A stretch of DNA of 11,530 nucleotides. Origin: SURF-24 sp964537965 (GTDB lineage: Bacteria; Bacteroidota; Ignavibacteria; Ignavibacteriales; SURF-24). The position numbers were made by a program, and so were the translations under genes. The notes beneath the pieces are model-generated. The model was not told the origin of the DNA, ran no database searches, and saw only the letters and a program-made list of their open reading frames with translations. Positions 1-5,867 of this stretch are shown here, one piece after another (position 1 is the stretch's first letter; each line of letters starts with the position of its first letter). The stretch is taken from the NCBI GenBank assembly GCA_964537965.1, contig CAZIDB010000151.1, positions 1-11,530 on the forward strand. The letters run 5' to 3'.

Positions 1-1
1 C

Positions 2-1582
2 CTGGAATCATACAAGCGCCATCCTTATATAATGCGCTATAAAGTTGGTGTAAAAGAGAATGGCAAAATACAGGCGATGAAGATTGATGTAATTGCCGAT
101 GGTGGCGCGTATTCATCAATGAGTCCTTTTGTTACATGGCGGACAGTCGTTCAGGCAACAGGTCCTTATGAAATTGAAAATGTATGGACGGATGTTCGTG
201 CTGTATATACAAATAATCCTTACACGGGCGCAATGCGCGGGTTTGGTTCTCCGCAGCCGATTTTTGCACAGGAATCTCTGATGGATGACCTTGCAATTAA
301 ACTTGGAATTACACCAGAAGATATTCGTAAGATTAATGGATTAAAAATTGGATCAATAACCGCAACGGGACAAAAATTAGAGAATCACGATGTAAATCTT
401 GTTAAAGTACTGGATACAGCAATAGAAAGCACAGACTTTACAAAACGCTGGCTGGAGAACAGTTTTTATAATCGTTCACTTAGAACCGAAGAAAAATTCC
501 AGATAGTTAAGGACCTGAACAAGTATGATATTCTTCTGAAAGAAAAAGATTTTATTGAACCGGAAAAACTTTTAAGGAAAGGTATTGGATTATCAATAAG
601 TTACCGTGGCTGCTCACTTGGTGCAGAAGGAATAGATGCCGCTGCCGCTTACCTGAATGTTCAGCAGGATGGTTCAGTTTATTTACTGTCGGGACTTGCA
701 GAAAACGGACAAGGATTAAGAACAACATTTTCAATTATTGCTGCTGAGGTACTTGGAATAAGCGTTGAAAATATTTTTTATCTTGAGCTTGATACCGGTA
801 TAATGGCAGATAGCGGTCCTACCGTAGCGTCACGTTCAACGTTAATGGGCGGAGGCGCAGTTAAAAACGCTGCCGAAGAAATTAAAAAGAGATTTGAAAA
901 ACTGCTGATTGAAAAATGGAATCTTAAAAAAGAAACAGAATTTATCTTTAAGAACAATGAAATTACTGTTCAGAACAAACCTGAATTGAAAATTACTTTT
1001 TCCGAATTATGCCGTTTAGCAAACAGCACCGGTGTAAGTATGTCTGTTATTGGGTGGTATGAAGGTCCTAAGGTTGATTGGGATGAAGAAACCGGACAGG
1101 GTGCCGCTTACTTTACCTATGTATATGGCTGTCAGGTTGCAGAAGTTACGGTTAATGTTGGAACAGGTGAAGTGTATGTTGATAAAATTACTGCGGTTCA
1201 CGATCCGGGCAAAGTTATTAATTTACTTGGGGCACAGGGACAGGTGTACGGCGGAGTTACACAGGGAGCAGGTTATGGCCTTTGGGAAGAGATTAGCTGC
1301 CAGAATGGAATTATTCGGGAATTAAATTATGATCAACTCCTGATTCCAACCAGTAAAGATATTGGTGATATAAAAGCCATCTTTGTTGAAGGGGAAGATA
1401 AATACGGAGCCTGGGGGGGCAAATCTCTTGGTGAACCGACATTAGAGCTTACTACCGCAGCAATTGCTAATGCAATCAGAAATGCAACCGGTAAAAGATT
1501 TTTTAATCTTCCAATAAATCTTGAAGAACTTTTATTGCAAAGAAAACTTTACCCGGAAGACTTGAAACGAGGGAGCACGTAA
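2..1582 (+). CDS. Xanthine dehydrogenase-family molybdopterin-binding (large) subunit, 5' end missing
   Basis: This is the C-terminal two-thirds of the catalytic subunit of a molybdenum hydroxylase. Such subunits hold the Mo-molybdopterin cofactor and oxidise N-heterocycles or aldehydes with water-derived oxygen. The frame is open from base 2 (reads LESYKRHPYIMRYKVG), so the ATG at 32 is internal; relatives have about 750-780 residues, so roughly 250 lie upstream. Numbered from the ATG at 32, visible motifs are AMRGFGSPQ (Arg69 matches the substrate-pocket Arg of bovine xanthine dehydrogenase), GQGLRTTFSIIAAEVLG, DSGPTVASRSTLMGGGAV and SLGEPTLE, where Glu468 is the expected catalytic base. 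The stop overlaps the next start by one base (TAATG), so the FAD subunit is probably translationally coupled. The GGxFGxK pocket motif lies outside the window. The family is certain; the substrate (hypoxanthine, xanthine or another heterocycle) cannot be read from this part. Confidence 0.93.
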   Translation: MESYKRHPYIMRYKVGVKENGKIQAMKIDVIADGGAYSSMSPFVTWRTVVQATGPYEIENVWTDVRAVYTNNPYTGAMRGFGSPQPIFAQESLMDDLAIKLGITPEDIRKINGLKIGSITATGQKLENHDVNLVKVLDTAIESTDFTKRWLENSFYNRSLRTEEKFQIVKDLNKYDILLKEKDFIEPEKLLRKGIGLSISYRGCSLGAEGIDAAAAYLNVQQDGSVYLLSGLAENGQGLRTTFSIIAAEVLGISVENIFYLELDTGIMADSGPTVASRSTLMGGGAVKNAAEEIKKRFEKLLIEKWNLKKETEFIFKNNEITVQNKPELKITFSELCRLANSTGVSMSVIGWYEGPKVDWDEETGQGAAYFTYVYGCQVAEVTVNVGTGEVYVDKITAVHDPGKVINLLGAQGQVYGGVTQGAGYGLWEEISCQNGIIRELNYDQLLIPTSKDIGDIKAIFVEGEDKYGAWGGKSLGEPTLELTTAAIANAIRNATGKRFFNLPINLEELLLQRKLYPEDLKRGST

Positions 1583-2454
1583 TGATTCCTGAGCTTGATT
1601 ATATAAAACCAAATACACTTGATGAAGCCCTTGAAGTTTTACATCAGAATAAAAACGGCTCAAAAATAATTGCGGGCGGGACAGATATAATTCCCGGTTT
1701 GCAGCAGGGTTCATCAAGATTTAAAGATATAAATCTTTTAGTTGATTTGAGCGGAGTAAAAGAATTTGGGATCATTGAAAAACGGAATGATAAAATTGTA
1801 CTTGGAGCAGGAATAGCTTTTTCCGATGTAGCAAGTAATAAATTACTGAACCAACGTTACCCATTGCTTGTAAAGGCTGCATCAACAGTTGGCAGTTTAC
1901 AAATTAGAAACCGCGCGACTTTAGTTGGTAATTTTACAAACAATGCTCCCTGTGCAGACAGCGTACCCCCGTTACTTGTTTATAATGCGTTGATAAAAAT
2001 ACAGTCGTTGTTAAGTGTAAGGGAAATTTCTCTTCAGGAATTTCTGCTTGGTCCTTATAAAACCCAGTTAAAAAATGATGAAATTATAACGGAAATCCTT
2101 TTACCAGTTCCGGATAAAAATCTTAAAGGTGAGTTTTACAAACTTGGCAGAAGAAGAGCTGTTTCAATAAGCAGGATTACTTTGGCAATACTTGCAAGTG
2201 TAAGTAATTCATTTTTTGATGAAATAAGAATTGCTTCGGGTGCGGTTACTCCAATTGGTAAACGTTTTTATAACATTGAAAAATTTGCACTTGGTAAAAT
2301 TTCACAGACGGGTACTTTCAAAGAGATAGCAATGGAACTTGGCAAAGAAGTTTTAGAATCAACAGGACTTCGCTGGTCGTCTGCTTACAAACTTCCGGTA
2401 GTACAGCAAATGATTTATCAATTGCTTGAAAGAAATTTTGGAAATCATAAATAG
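1582..2454 (+). CDS. Xanthine dehydrogenase-family FAD-binding (medium) subunit
   Basis: This 290-residue subunit carries electrons from the iron-sulfur clusters to FAD in three-subunit molybdenum hydroxylases. The N-terminal PCMH-type FAD domain shows AGGTD at residues 31-35 and IRNRATLVGNFTNNAP at about 108-123, which correspond to the two flavin-binding loops of CoxM/XdhB-type proteins. The last 100 or so residues, including GAVTPIGKRFY, fit the CO-dehydrogenase flavoprotein C-terminal domain. Length is normal for the family. The start is the ATG overlapping the previous stop codon, preceded by a purine-rich GAGGGAG at 1568-1574 inside the large-subunit gene. It is followed after 21 bases by the iron-sulfur subunit. 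Electron acceptor (NAD or another carrier) is unknown. Confidence 0.94.
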   Translation: MIPELDYIKPNTLDEALEVLHQNKNGSKIIAGGTDIIPGLQQGSSRFKDINLLVDLSGVKEFGIIEKRNDKIVLGAGIAFSDVASNKLLNQRYPLLVKAASTVGSLQIRNRATLVGNFTNNAPCADSVPPLLVYNALIKIQSLLSVREISLQEFLLGPYKTQLKNDEIITEILLPVPDKNLKGEFYKLGRRRAVSISRITLAILASVSNSFFDEIRIASGAVTPIGKRFYNIEKFALGKISQTGTFKEIAMELGKEVLESTGLRWSSAYKLPVVQQMIYQLLERNFGNHK

Positions 2455-2475
2455 ACTAAAAAAAATCAGATTAAC

Positions 2476-2928
2476 ATGAAAATCAATTTTATACTGAACA
2501 AGACAAAAATAAATATTGATGTTGAACCGAACAGAAGATTACTTGATTTGCTTCGCGAGGATTTTGGTTACACCGGTACAAAAGAAGGCTGCGGAATTGG
2601 AGAGTGCGGAGCGTGTACAGTTATTGTGAATAATAAAGCAATCAACTCCTGTCTTATGCTTGCCTGCCAGGTTGATGGCTGCGAGATTTTAACGATAGAA
2701 GGTTTGTCTGCAAATGGTGAACTGCACAGGCTTCAAAAAAATTTCCTGGAGAAGGGAGCAGTGCAATGCGGCTTTTGCACTCCGGGAATGATAATGTCTG
2801 CCTATGCTCTGTTACTTGAAAATCCAACTCCAACAGAAGAAGAAATTAAAGAAGCAATTGAAGGCAATTTATGTAGATGTACAGGTTATAAACAAATTAT
2901 AGAAGCGGTAAAATCTTCTTGCGAATAA
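2476..2928 (+). CDS. Xanthine dehydrogenase-family 2Fe-2S (small) subunit
   Basis: This 150-residue protein carries the two 2Fe-2S clusters that link the molybdenum site to FAD. The N-terminal plant-ferredoxin-like domain has cluster ligands Cys39, Cys44, Cys47 and Cys59 (GCGIGECGAC, then a single Cys 12 residues later). The C-terminal four-helix domain has Cys98, Cys101, Cys133 and Cys135 (QCGFCTPGM and NLCRCTGY). All eight expected cysteines are present and the length is typical of CoxS/XdhC-type subunits. It is the last gene of the large-medium-small run, 21 bases after the FAD subunit. The ribosome site is weak: only an A-rich stretch precedes the ATG, suggesting reliance on upstream translation. 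A hairpin follows directly at the stop codon. Confidence 0.96.
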   Translation: MKINFILNKTKINIDVEPNRRLLDLLREDFGYTGTKEGCGIGECGACTVIVNNKAINSCLMLACQVDGCEILTIEGLSANGELHRLQKNFLEKGAVQCGFCTPGMIMSAYALLLENPTPTEEEIKEAIEGNLCRCTGYKQIIEAVKSSCE

Positions 2929-2954
2929 AACCGGGAAGCATTACGCTTGGTTTT
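2927..2954 (+). terminator. Candidate intrinsic terminator after the molybdenum hydroxylase operon
   Basis: The stop codon runs into an inverted repeat: AAAACC at 2927-2932 pairs with GGTTTT at 2949-2954. Inside it AAGC (2936-2939) pairs with GCTT (2945-2948) around the loop ATTAC, leaving a three-G bulge on the left side. The stem ends in TTTT. It fits an intrinsic terminator but is bulged and has few T residues, so efficiency is uncertain. Confidence 0.4.
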
Positions 2955-2982
2955 GATAAATCATAAAATAAAATTAGATTTG
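2952..2982 (+). promoter_or_regulatory. Candidate Bacteroidota-type promoter for the DUF433/DUF5615 pair
   Basis: TTTG at 2952-2955 and TAGATTTG at 2975-2982 are separated by 19 bases. This matches the TTTG / TAnnTTTG pattern described for the primary sigma factor of Bacteroidota. A start near 2988 would give a short leader before the ATG at 3005. The region is AT-rich, so a chance match is possible. Confidence 0.38.
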
Positions 2983-3004
2983 AAAAAAATGCGAAGGCAG
3001 TAAT

Positions 3005-3250
3005 ATGAATGAGAAAAATTTATTGGCAAGGATTACGTCGGATAAAAATATTTTTGGGGGCAAACCTATTATACGAGGAAGAAGACTGGCTGTAGAACAT
3101 ATACTTGGAATGTTGGCTGCAGGTGATTCAATAGAAACAATTTTGGAAGGATATGAATGGCTTGAAAGGGAAGATATTTTAGCCTGCCTTACTTACGCCC
3201 AAAAAATTATTGCAAACGAAAGAATTGAACCGTTAACCTTTGCAGCGTAA
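3005..3250 (+). CDS. DUF433 family protein, probable antitoxin
   Basis: This 81-residue protein matches the DUF433 family along its whole length. It has the opening ITSDKNIFGGKPIIRGRR (residues 10-27), then VEHILGMLAAGDSIETIL, then a YEWLEREDI segment leading into a helix ending LTYAQ. The family is a small winged-helix or HTH-like domain found beside PIN-like DUF5615 genes, where it is thought to act as antitoxin and DNA-binding autorepressor. Here the next gene is exactly that partner, overlapping by one base (TAATG). The ATG at 3005 has an AAGG at 2994-2997 at suitable spacing. A promoter candidate and the end of the previous operon lie just upstream, so the pair is probably its own transcription unit. 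Function is inferred from family and neighbour. Confidence 0.85.
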   Translation: MNEKNLLARITSDKNIFGGKPIIRGRRLAVEHILGMLAAGDSIETILEGYEWLEREDILACLTYAQKIIANERIEPLTFAA

Positions 3251-3752
3251 TGAAAAAAATTCTTCTTGATAGCTGTGTTTGGGGATTAGCAAAAGATGAG
3301 TTGAATAAACTTGGNNNNNNNNNNNNNNNNNNNNNNNNNNNNNNNNNNNNNNNNNNNNNNNNNNNNNNNNNNNNNNNNNNNNNNNNNNNNNNNNNNNNNN
3401 NNNNNNNNNNNNNNTTCTTCTTGATAGCTGTGTTTGGGGATTAGCAAAAGATGAGTTGAATAAACTTGGTTATGATGTGGTTTGGAGCGGGGAGTGGGAA
3501 CAAGATCCCGGGGATGATGAAATCTTAAAGTATGCATTTTCTGAAAAGAGAATTTTAATTACGCTTGATAAAGATTTTGGAGAATTGGCAATAATTAAGA
3601 AGATACCTCATTGCGGTATAATAAGGTTGGTAAATATTTCAGCAAGAAATCAATCTGGTTATTCTGATTTTGTATTACAAAAATATTCTTCTGATTTGGA
3701 AAAGGGCGCAATAATAACAGTTAGTTCAGATAAAATCAGGGTAAGAGTTTAA
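3250..3752 (+). CDS. DUF5615 PIN-like protein, probable toxin nuclease, interrupted by a scaffold gap
   Basis: As written, the gene is split by 100 N, and the bases on both sides are the same 55-base sequence. Deleting one copy and the Ns (155 bases in total) joins the parts into one open frame of 115 codons from the ATG at 3250 to the stop ending at 3752. The merged protein begins MKKILLDSCVWGLAKDEL and continues NKLGYDVVW. In merged numbering the likely metal-binding acidic residues are Asp7, Asp37/Asp38 (DPGDDEIL) and Asp55/Asp57 (TLDKDFGEL), the hallmark of DUF5615 PIN-like nucleases. The start overlaps the stop of the DUF433 partner (TAATG), so the two are coupled. Toxin activity is inferred from family and pairing. 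The frame break in the raw window is an assembly effect rather than a mutation, as far as I can judge. Confidence 0.82.
3260..3469 (+). repeat. Exact 55-base duplication on both sides of the N gap (3260-3314 and 3415-3469)
   Basis: Both copies start TTCTTCTTGATAGC and end AATAAACTTGG, and I find no mismatch between them. Copy 1 stops exactly at the first N and copy 2 begins exactly after the last N. That is what results when two contigs sharing a 55-base end overlap are scaffolded without being merged. It is most likely an assembly artefact, not a biological tandem repeat. Confidence 0.9.
3315..3414. other. Scaffold gap of exactly 100 N
   Basis: The run is exactly 100 unknown bases, a customary placeholder length that does not measure a real distance. 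Given the shared 55-base flanks, the true gap is probably zero and the flanks overlap. Confidence 0.97.
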
Positions 3753-3779
3753 TAGACTTTACATAGAAATAGATTTTTT

Positions 3780-4391
3780 CTAGATTTTATTGTCTCCGAT
3801 AATGTTGGTTTCCTTTAATCTCAATCGTAATTGATTATAGTTTTCAAACCGTATTCCTTTAATTCCAACCTTTGCCGCTGCGTCAATATTTCTTTGATGA
3901 TCATCTATCAATAGACATTCATCCGCAGCAATATTTAATCTCTCAAGTGCTTTGCTAAAGGTGGATGGAAAATGTTTTGTCATTCCAAGTTCATAGGAGA
4001 AGATCATATGCTCAAAAAGATTAAGAAACGGGTGAATACTTTTAATATAATCAATCCATTCTTTGGAGTGATCCGAATGAAGTATCAGCTTATAATTGAC
4101 AGATAATTTTTCAAGTAAACCCGGCATTCCTTCAACTTCGTTATGAAAATTATCTCTTATACACTTTTTTATTTCGTCAATATTAATTTCCCAATTGTGT
4201 CTTTTTACAATTTCTGTCAGGTATAGGTCTTCTGTAATTGCTCCAATCATATATTCATTAAACCAATCTCCGTAAAGAGATTGTGAAATAACTTCTATAC
4301 TATACGGAATCTTTTCCGAAAGAACTTTTTCAACTCCAAGCACACCGGAAATCAGAACTTCGGATAAATCAAAGATTATATATTTAATCAT
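3780..4391 (-). CDS. HAD-superfamily phosphatase-like hydrolase
   Basis: A 203-residue HAD-type hydrolase, the class that removes phosphate from small metabolites by way of a phospho-aspartate. The motifs appear in order: motif I FDLSEVL with nucleophile Asp8, motif II LILHSDHS with Ser106, motif III Lys139 in GMTKHFPS, and motif IV LLIDDHQRN with Asp163/Asp164. The second Asp usual in motif I (DxD) is Ser10 here. Many YihX-like members have Gly at this position, so it need not be inactive. I chose the ATG at 4391: it overlaps the stop of the upstream DinB-like gene as ATGA, indicating coupling. A longer form would need a TTG start at 4412. It ends 27 bases from the convergent toxin gene with no clear terminator between. 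The substrate is unknown. Confidence 0.84.
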   Translation of the reverse strand: MIKYIIFDLSEVLISGVLGVEKVLSEKIPYSIEVISQSLYGDWFNEYMIGAITEDLYLTEIVKRHNWEINIDEIKKCIRDNFHNEVEGMPGLLEKLSVNYKLILHSDHSKEWIDYIKSIHPFLNLFEHMIFSYELGMTKHFPSTFSKALERLNIAADECLLIDDHQRNIDAAAKVGIKGIRFENYNQLRLRLKETNIIGDNKI

Positions 4392-4876
4392 TGAGCTTTC
4401 TGCTTTTTCCAATTTTCAAAATTTCTTTTCATCTGGGCAATGTGAATTGGAATATGTCTCTCGTAAATGTTAAGCCAGTCGTTCATTGTTATTATGCCGC
4501 TCTCGGAATGCTCAACAATGTTAGCCCACGTTTGCGGTGGAATATTTTTAATAAGTTTATAAGTTGTAAGGCGGAGCAGTCTGAAAAGCTCCAGAGCATC
4601 TTCAATGTTCTGTTCGTGGTAATTTAATTCTGATGCCCATAAATCCTGGTTATAGGCCATAACCATTGTGCCCGGTTCAGCTATAAATCTTCTGCAGCGA
4701 ATGTAGCTGTTTGTTTCACTGTCTGCAATATGAATAATAATTTCATGAATGCTCCATTCAACCGGCGAGGGTTTAAACTGCCACATCTCTTTAGGCAGTT
4801 CATTTAATGCTGCAATTAAATTATTGAAAGCATTTCCGTATGATTCTATTTTTTCGTTTAGTTCTTCAGGTGTCAT
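4388..4876 (-). CDS. DinB-like (DinB_2 / YfiT-type) putative metalloenzyme
   Basis: This 162-residue protein has the layout of the DinB/YfiT four-helix-bundle family. The segment VEWSIHEIIIHIADSE carries His49, and the last helix carries His141 and His145 (ERHIPIHIAQM), together the expected three-histidine metal site. Members include thiol-dependent transferases and many uncharacterised damage- or stress-linked proteins; the reaction here cannot be assigned. The start at 4876 is well supported by GGAGGA at 4881-4886 on the complementary strand, a strong ribosome site five bases from the ATG. It is the first gene of a two-gene unit with the HAD hydrolase, joined by an ATGA overlap. A weak sigma-70-like promoter candidate lies just upstream. 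Confidence 0.86.
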   Translation of the reverse strand: MTPEELNEKIESYGNAFNNLIAALNELPKEMWQFKPSPVEWSIHEIIIHIADSETNSYIRCRRFIAEPGTMVMAYNQDLWASELNYHEQNIEDALELFRLLRLTTYKLIKNIPPQTWANIVEHSESGIITMNDWLNIYERHIPIHIAQMKRNFENWKKQKAQ

Positions 4877-4900
4877 CCATTCCTCCGTTTTTCTTTACAT

Positions 4901-4929
4901 ATCTTACATAAAAGAAAAATTTTTTACAA
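4901..4929 (-). promoter_or_regulatory. Weak promoter candidate for the DinB-HAD pair
   Basis: On the minus strand TTGTAA (4924-4929) and TAAGAT (4901-4906) are separated by 17 bases, about 15 bases before the ribosome site. Each hexamer matches four of six consensus positions. I found no TAnnTTTG box here. Low confidence because the stretch is AT-rich. Confidence 0.22.
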
Positions 4930-4988
4930 GAAGCTCATCAGATTTTTGAATTTGATAATCTGGAGAGTTGTATTTAGATTAAAACTTG

Positions 4989-5056
4989 TAAACCGTTGAA
5001 ACGGTTTATATGGATTATTGATTTATTTTTCACCCGTAGATAAATCTGCGGGCTAC
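4989..5056 (+). repeat. REP-like unit A (two hairpins), upstream of the REP transposase
   Basis: The unit has a first hairpin, TAAACCGTT-GA-AACGGTTTA (4989-5008), then about 24 AT-rich bases. The second hairpin is CCCGTAGAT-AA-ATCTGCGGG (5033-5052), followed by CTAC (5053-5056). Read on the minus strand this is GTAG followed by a GC-capped hairpin, the layout recognised by REP-associated tyrosine transposases. It is one of three related units around that gene. With unit B it fills most of the 310 gene-free bases at 4877-5186; the rest shows only a weak promoter and a small CAGATT/AATCTG inverted repeat at 4939-4962. Confidence 0.75.
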
Positions 5057-5092
5057 CAGATTTTTCCTATTGAGTGAACAAATATATCTCTT

Positions 5093-5170
5093 GTAGCCCA
5101 CGAATTTATTCGTGGGAAATTAATGAAATGATGAATTATTAAAATCATATCAAAATCGTTTTAACGGTTT
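5093..5170 (-). repeat. REP-like unit B, inverted relative to unit A
   Basis: GTAG at 5093-5096 is followed by a perfect hairpin, CCCACGAA-TTTA-TTCGTGGG (5097-5116). After about 36 AT-rich bases comes the second hairpin, AAATCGTT-TT-AACGGTTT (5153-5170, with one T-G pair). It has the same parts as unit A in reverse order and strand, so A and B form a head-to-head pair like a BIME. The second hairpin ends only six bases before the transposase ribosome site (5176-5182), so it could fold near the translation start. Confidence 0.75.
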
Positions 5171-5186
5171 GTAAAGGGAGGGAATA

Positions 5187-5717
5187 ATGTCGCATTCATT
5201 AACAAAAATCTGGATACACGGAGTATTCAGAACTAAAGATGATTCAATTCTTATTCGTTCGGATTTTGAATTTCAGCTTCATCAGAATATCAAGGATCAA
5301 TTAGAAAATGAAATGGGATGCGGAGTTAGAATAATCAATGGGACTGAAAATCATATCCATCTTTTATTTCTGCTTAATCCGAATTATTCTATTAAAGACA
5401 TATTCAAGCAAATAAAAGGAGAGTCTTCTCCTGAGTTTTGACAATTAGTGCGGTAAGAGCCTCCAAAGTTTTACCAAATTTACCAAGGGACTATCGGTAA
5501 TATCATTCATTGGTGTAATCAAACAGACTTTGTAAAATATAAGTTTGCCTGGCAAAATGGTTATGGAGCATTCTCTGTAAGTGAATCATCTTTAAATAAA
5601 GTAAAAGAATATATTGGTAACCAAAAACAGCATCACAAAAGAATATCTTTTACCGATGAATATAATTTATTTATTGAAAAATATAAGTTGAACATGTTCG
5701 TTCTTGATAATAAATAA
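5187..5717 (+). pseudogene. REP-associated tyrosine transposase (IS200-like Y1 family), disrupted
   Basis: The reading frame starts MSHSLTKIWIHGVFRTKDD after a strong GGGAGGG ribosome site and holds the HUH metal motif NHIHLLF (His56, His58). It then meets TGA at 5439 and TAA at 5454. The same frame resumes at 5508 with HWCNQTDF and continues FAWQNGYGAFSVSES and KEYIGNQKQHH, the conserved C-terminal part, to TAA at 5715-5717. Removing 78 bases (5430-5507) leaves a 150-residue protein of normal family length, with Tyr116 (in YIGNQKQHH) as the expected catalytic tyrosine. Such enzymes cut and move single-stranded REP hairpins. As written, the protein would be an 84-residue fragment with the HUH site but no tyrosine. 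Three REP units flank the gene, as expected for this family. The clean match after the insertion suggests recent inactivation. Confidence 0.85.
5430..5507 (+). other. 78-base insertion within the transposase gene
   Basis: These bases separate KQIKGESS from HWCNQTDF, which are adjacent in relatives (typically KG-S-S-S-H-W). The length is a multiple of three, but the piece carries TGA and TAA in frame. The boundary is uncertain by one base because both sides share a C. I see no terminal inverted repeats and no resemblance to the REP units. A CATT doublet at 5504-5511 lies at the right edge only. The origin is unknown. Confidence 0.6.
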
Positions 5718-5760
5718 TATTCCGGGAAGAAAAAATAAATTATCAACAGTGCTGTAATTT

Positions 5761-5850
5761 ATCAAAACCGTTACGCCGGAGGTGTATAAATGAAATGGTT
5801 TTGATGGATTATAAATATATTTTCCACTCCCAGATAAATCTGCGGGCTAT
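5761..5850 (+). repeat. REP-like unit C, downstream of the REP transposase
   Basis: Outer arms ATCAAAACC (5761-5769) and GGTTTTGAT (5797-5805) enclose a 27-base loop. Then ATGGATTAT and an AT-rich spacer lead to CCCAGAT-AA-ATCTGCGGG (5829-5846) and CTAT. The order and the spacer resemble unit A, in the same orientation, so the transposase sits between direct copies. The second hairpin lacks one base in its left arm, and the guide tetranucleotide on the minus strand reads ATAG instead of GTAG. The unit also lies just past the end of the minus-strand amidohydrolase gene and could help end its transcript. Confidence 0.68.
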
Positions 5851-5867
5851 TTTTTAGATGAATACTG

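Noticed and set aside
1411..1420. Seven-G run in the large-subunit gene as a possible frameshift
   Set aside because: The frame continues through WGGKSLGEP, the conserved catalytic motif, so the base count is right.
3286..3537. Minus-strand open frame across the N gap
   Set aside because: It exists only because N codons do not give stops; the plus-strand toxin gene explains the region.
3756..3782. AT-rich inverted repeat between the convergent toxin and HAD genes as a bidirectional terminator
   Set aside because: The arms are only AT pairs and very short, not distinguishable from background.
3780..4412. Longer HAD protein starting at 4412
   Set aside because: It would need a TTG start within the DinB-like gene; the ATG at 4391 overlaps the stop as ATGA and begins directly at the motif I strand.
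4989..5170. Repeated hairpins considered as a CRISPR array
   Set aside because: Units are palindromic, in opposite orientations and few, with no regular unique spacers and no cas genes.
5778..5804. A micro reading frame MKWF with a strong GGAGGT ribosome-like site inside the loop of REP unit C
   Set aside because: Four codons within a hairpin loop of a repeat; the same loop is absent from units A and B, so it is most simply chance.
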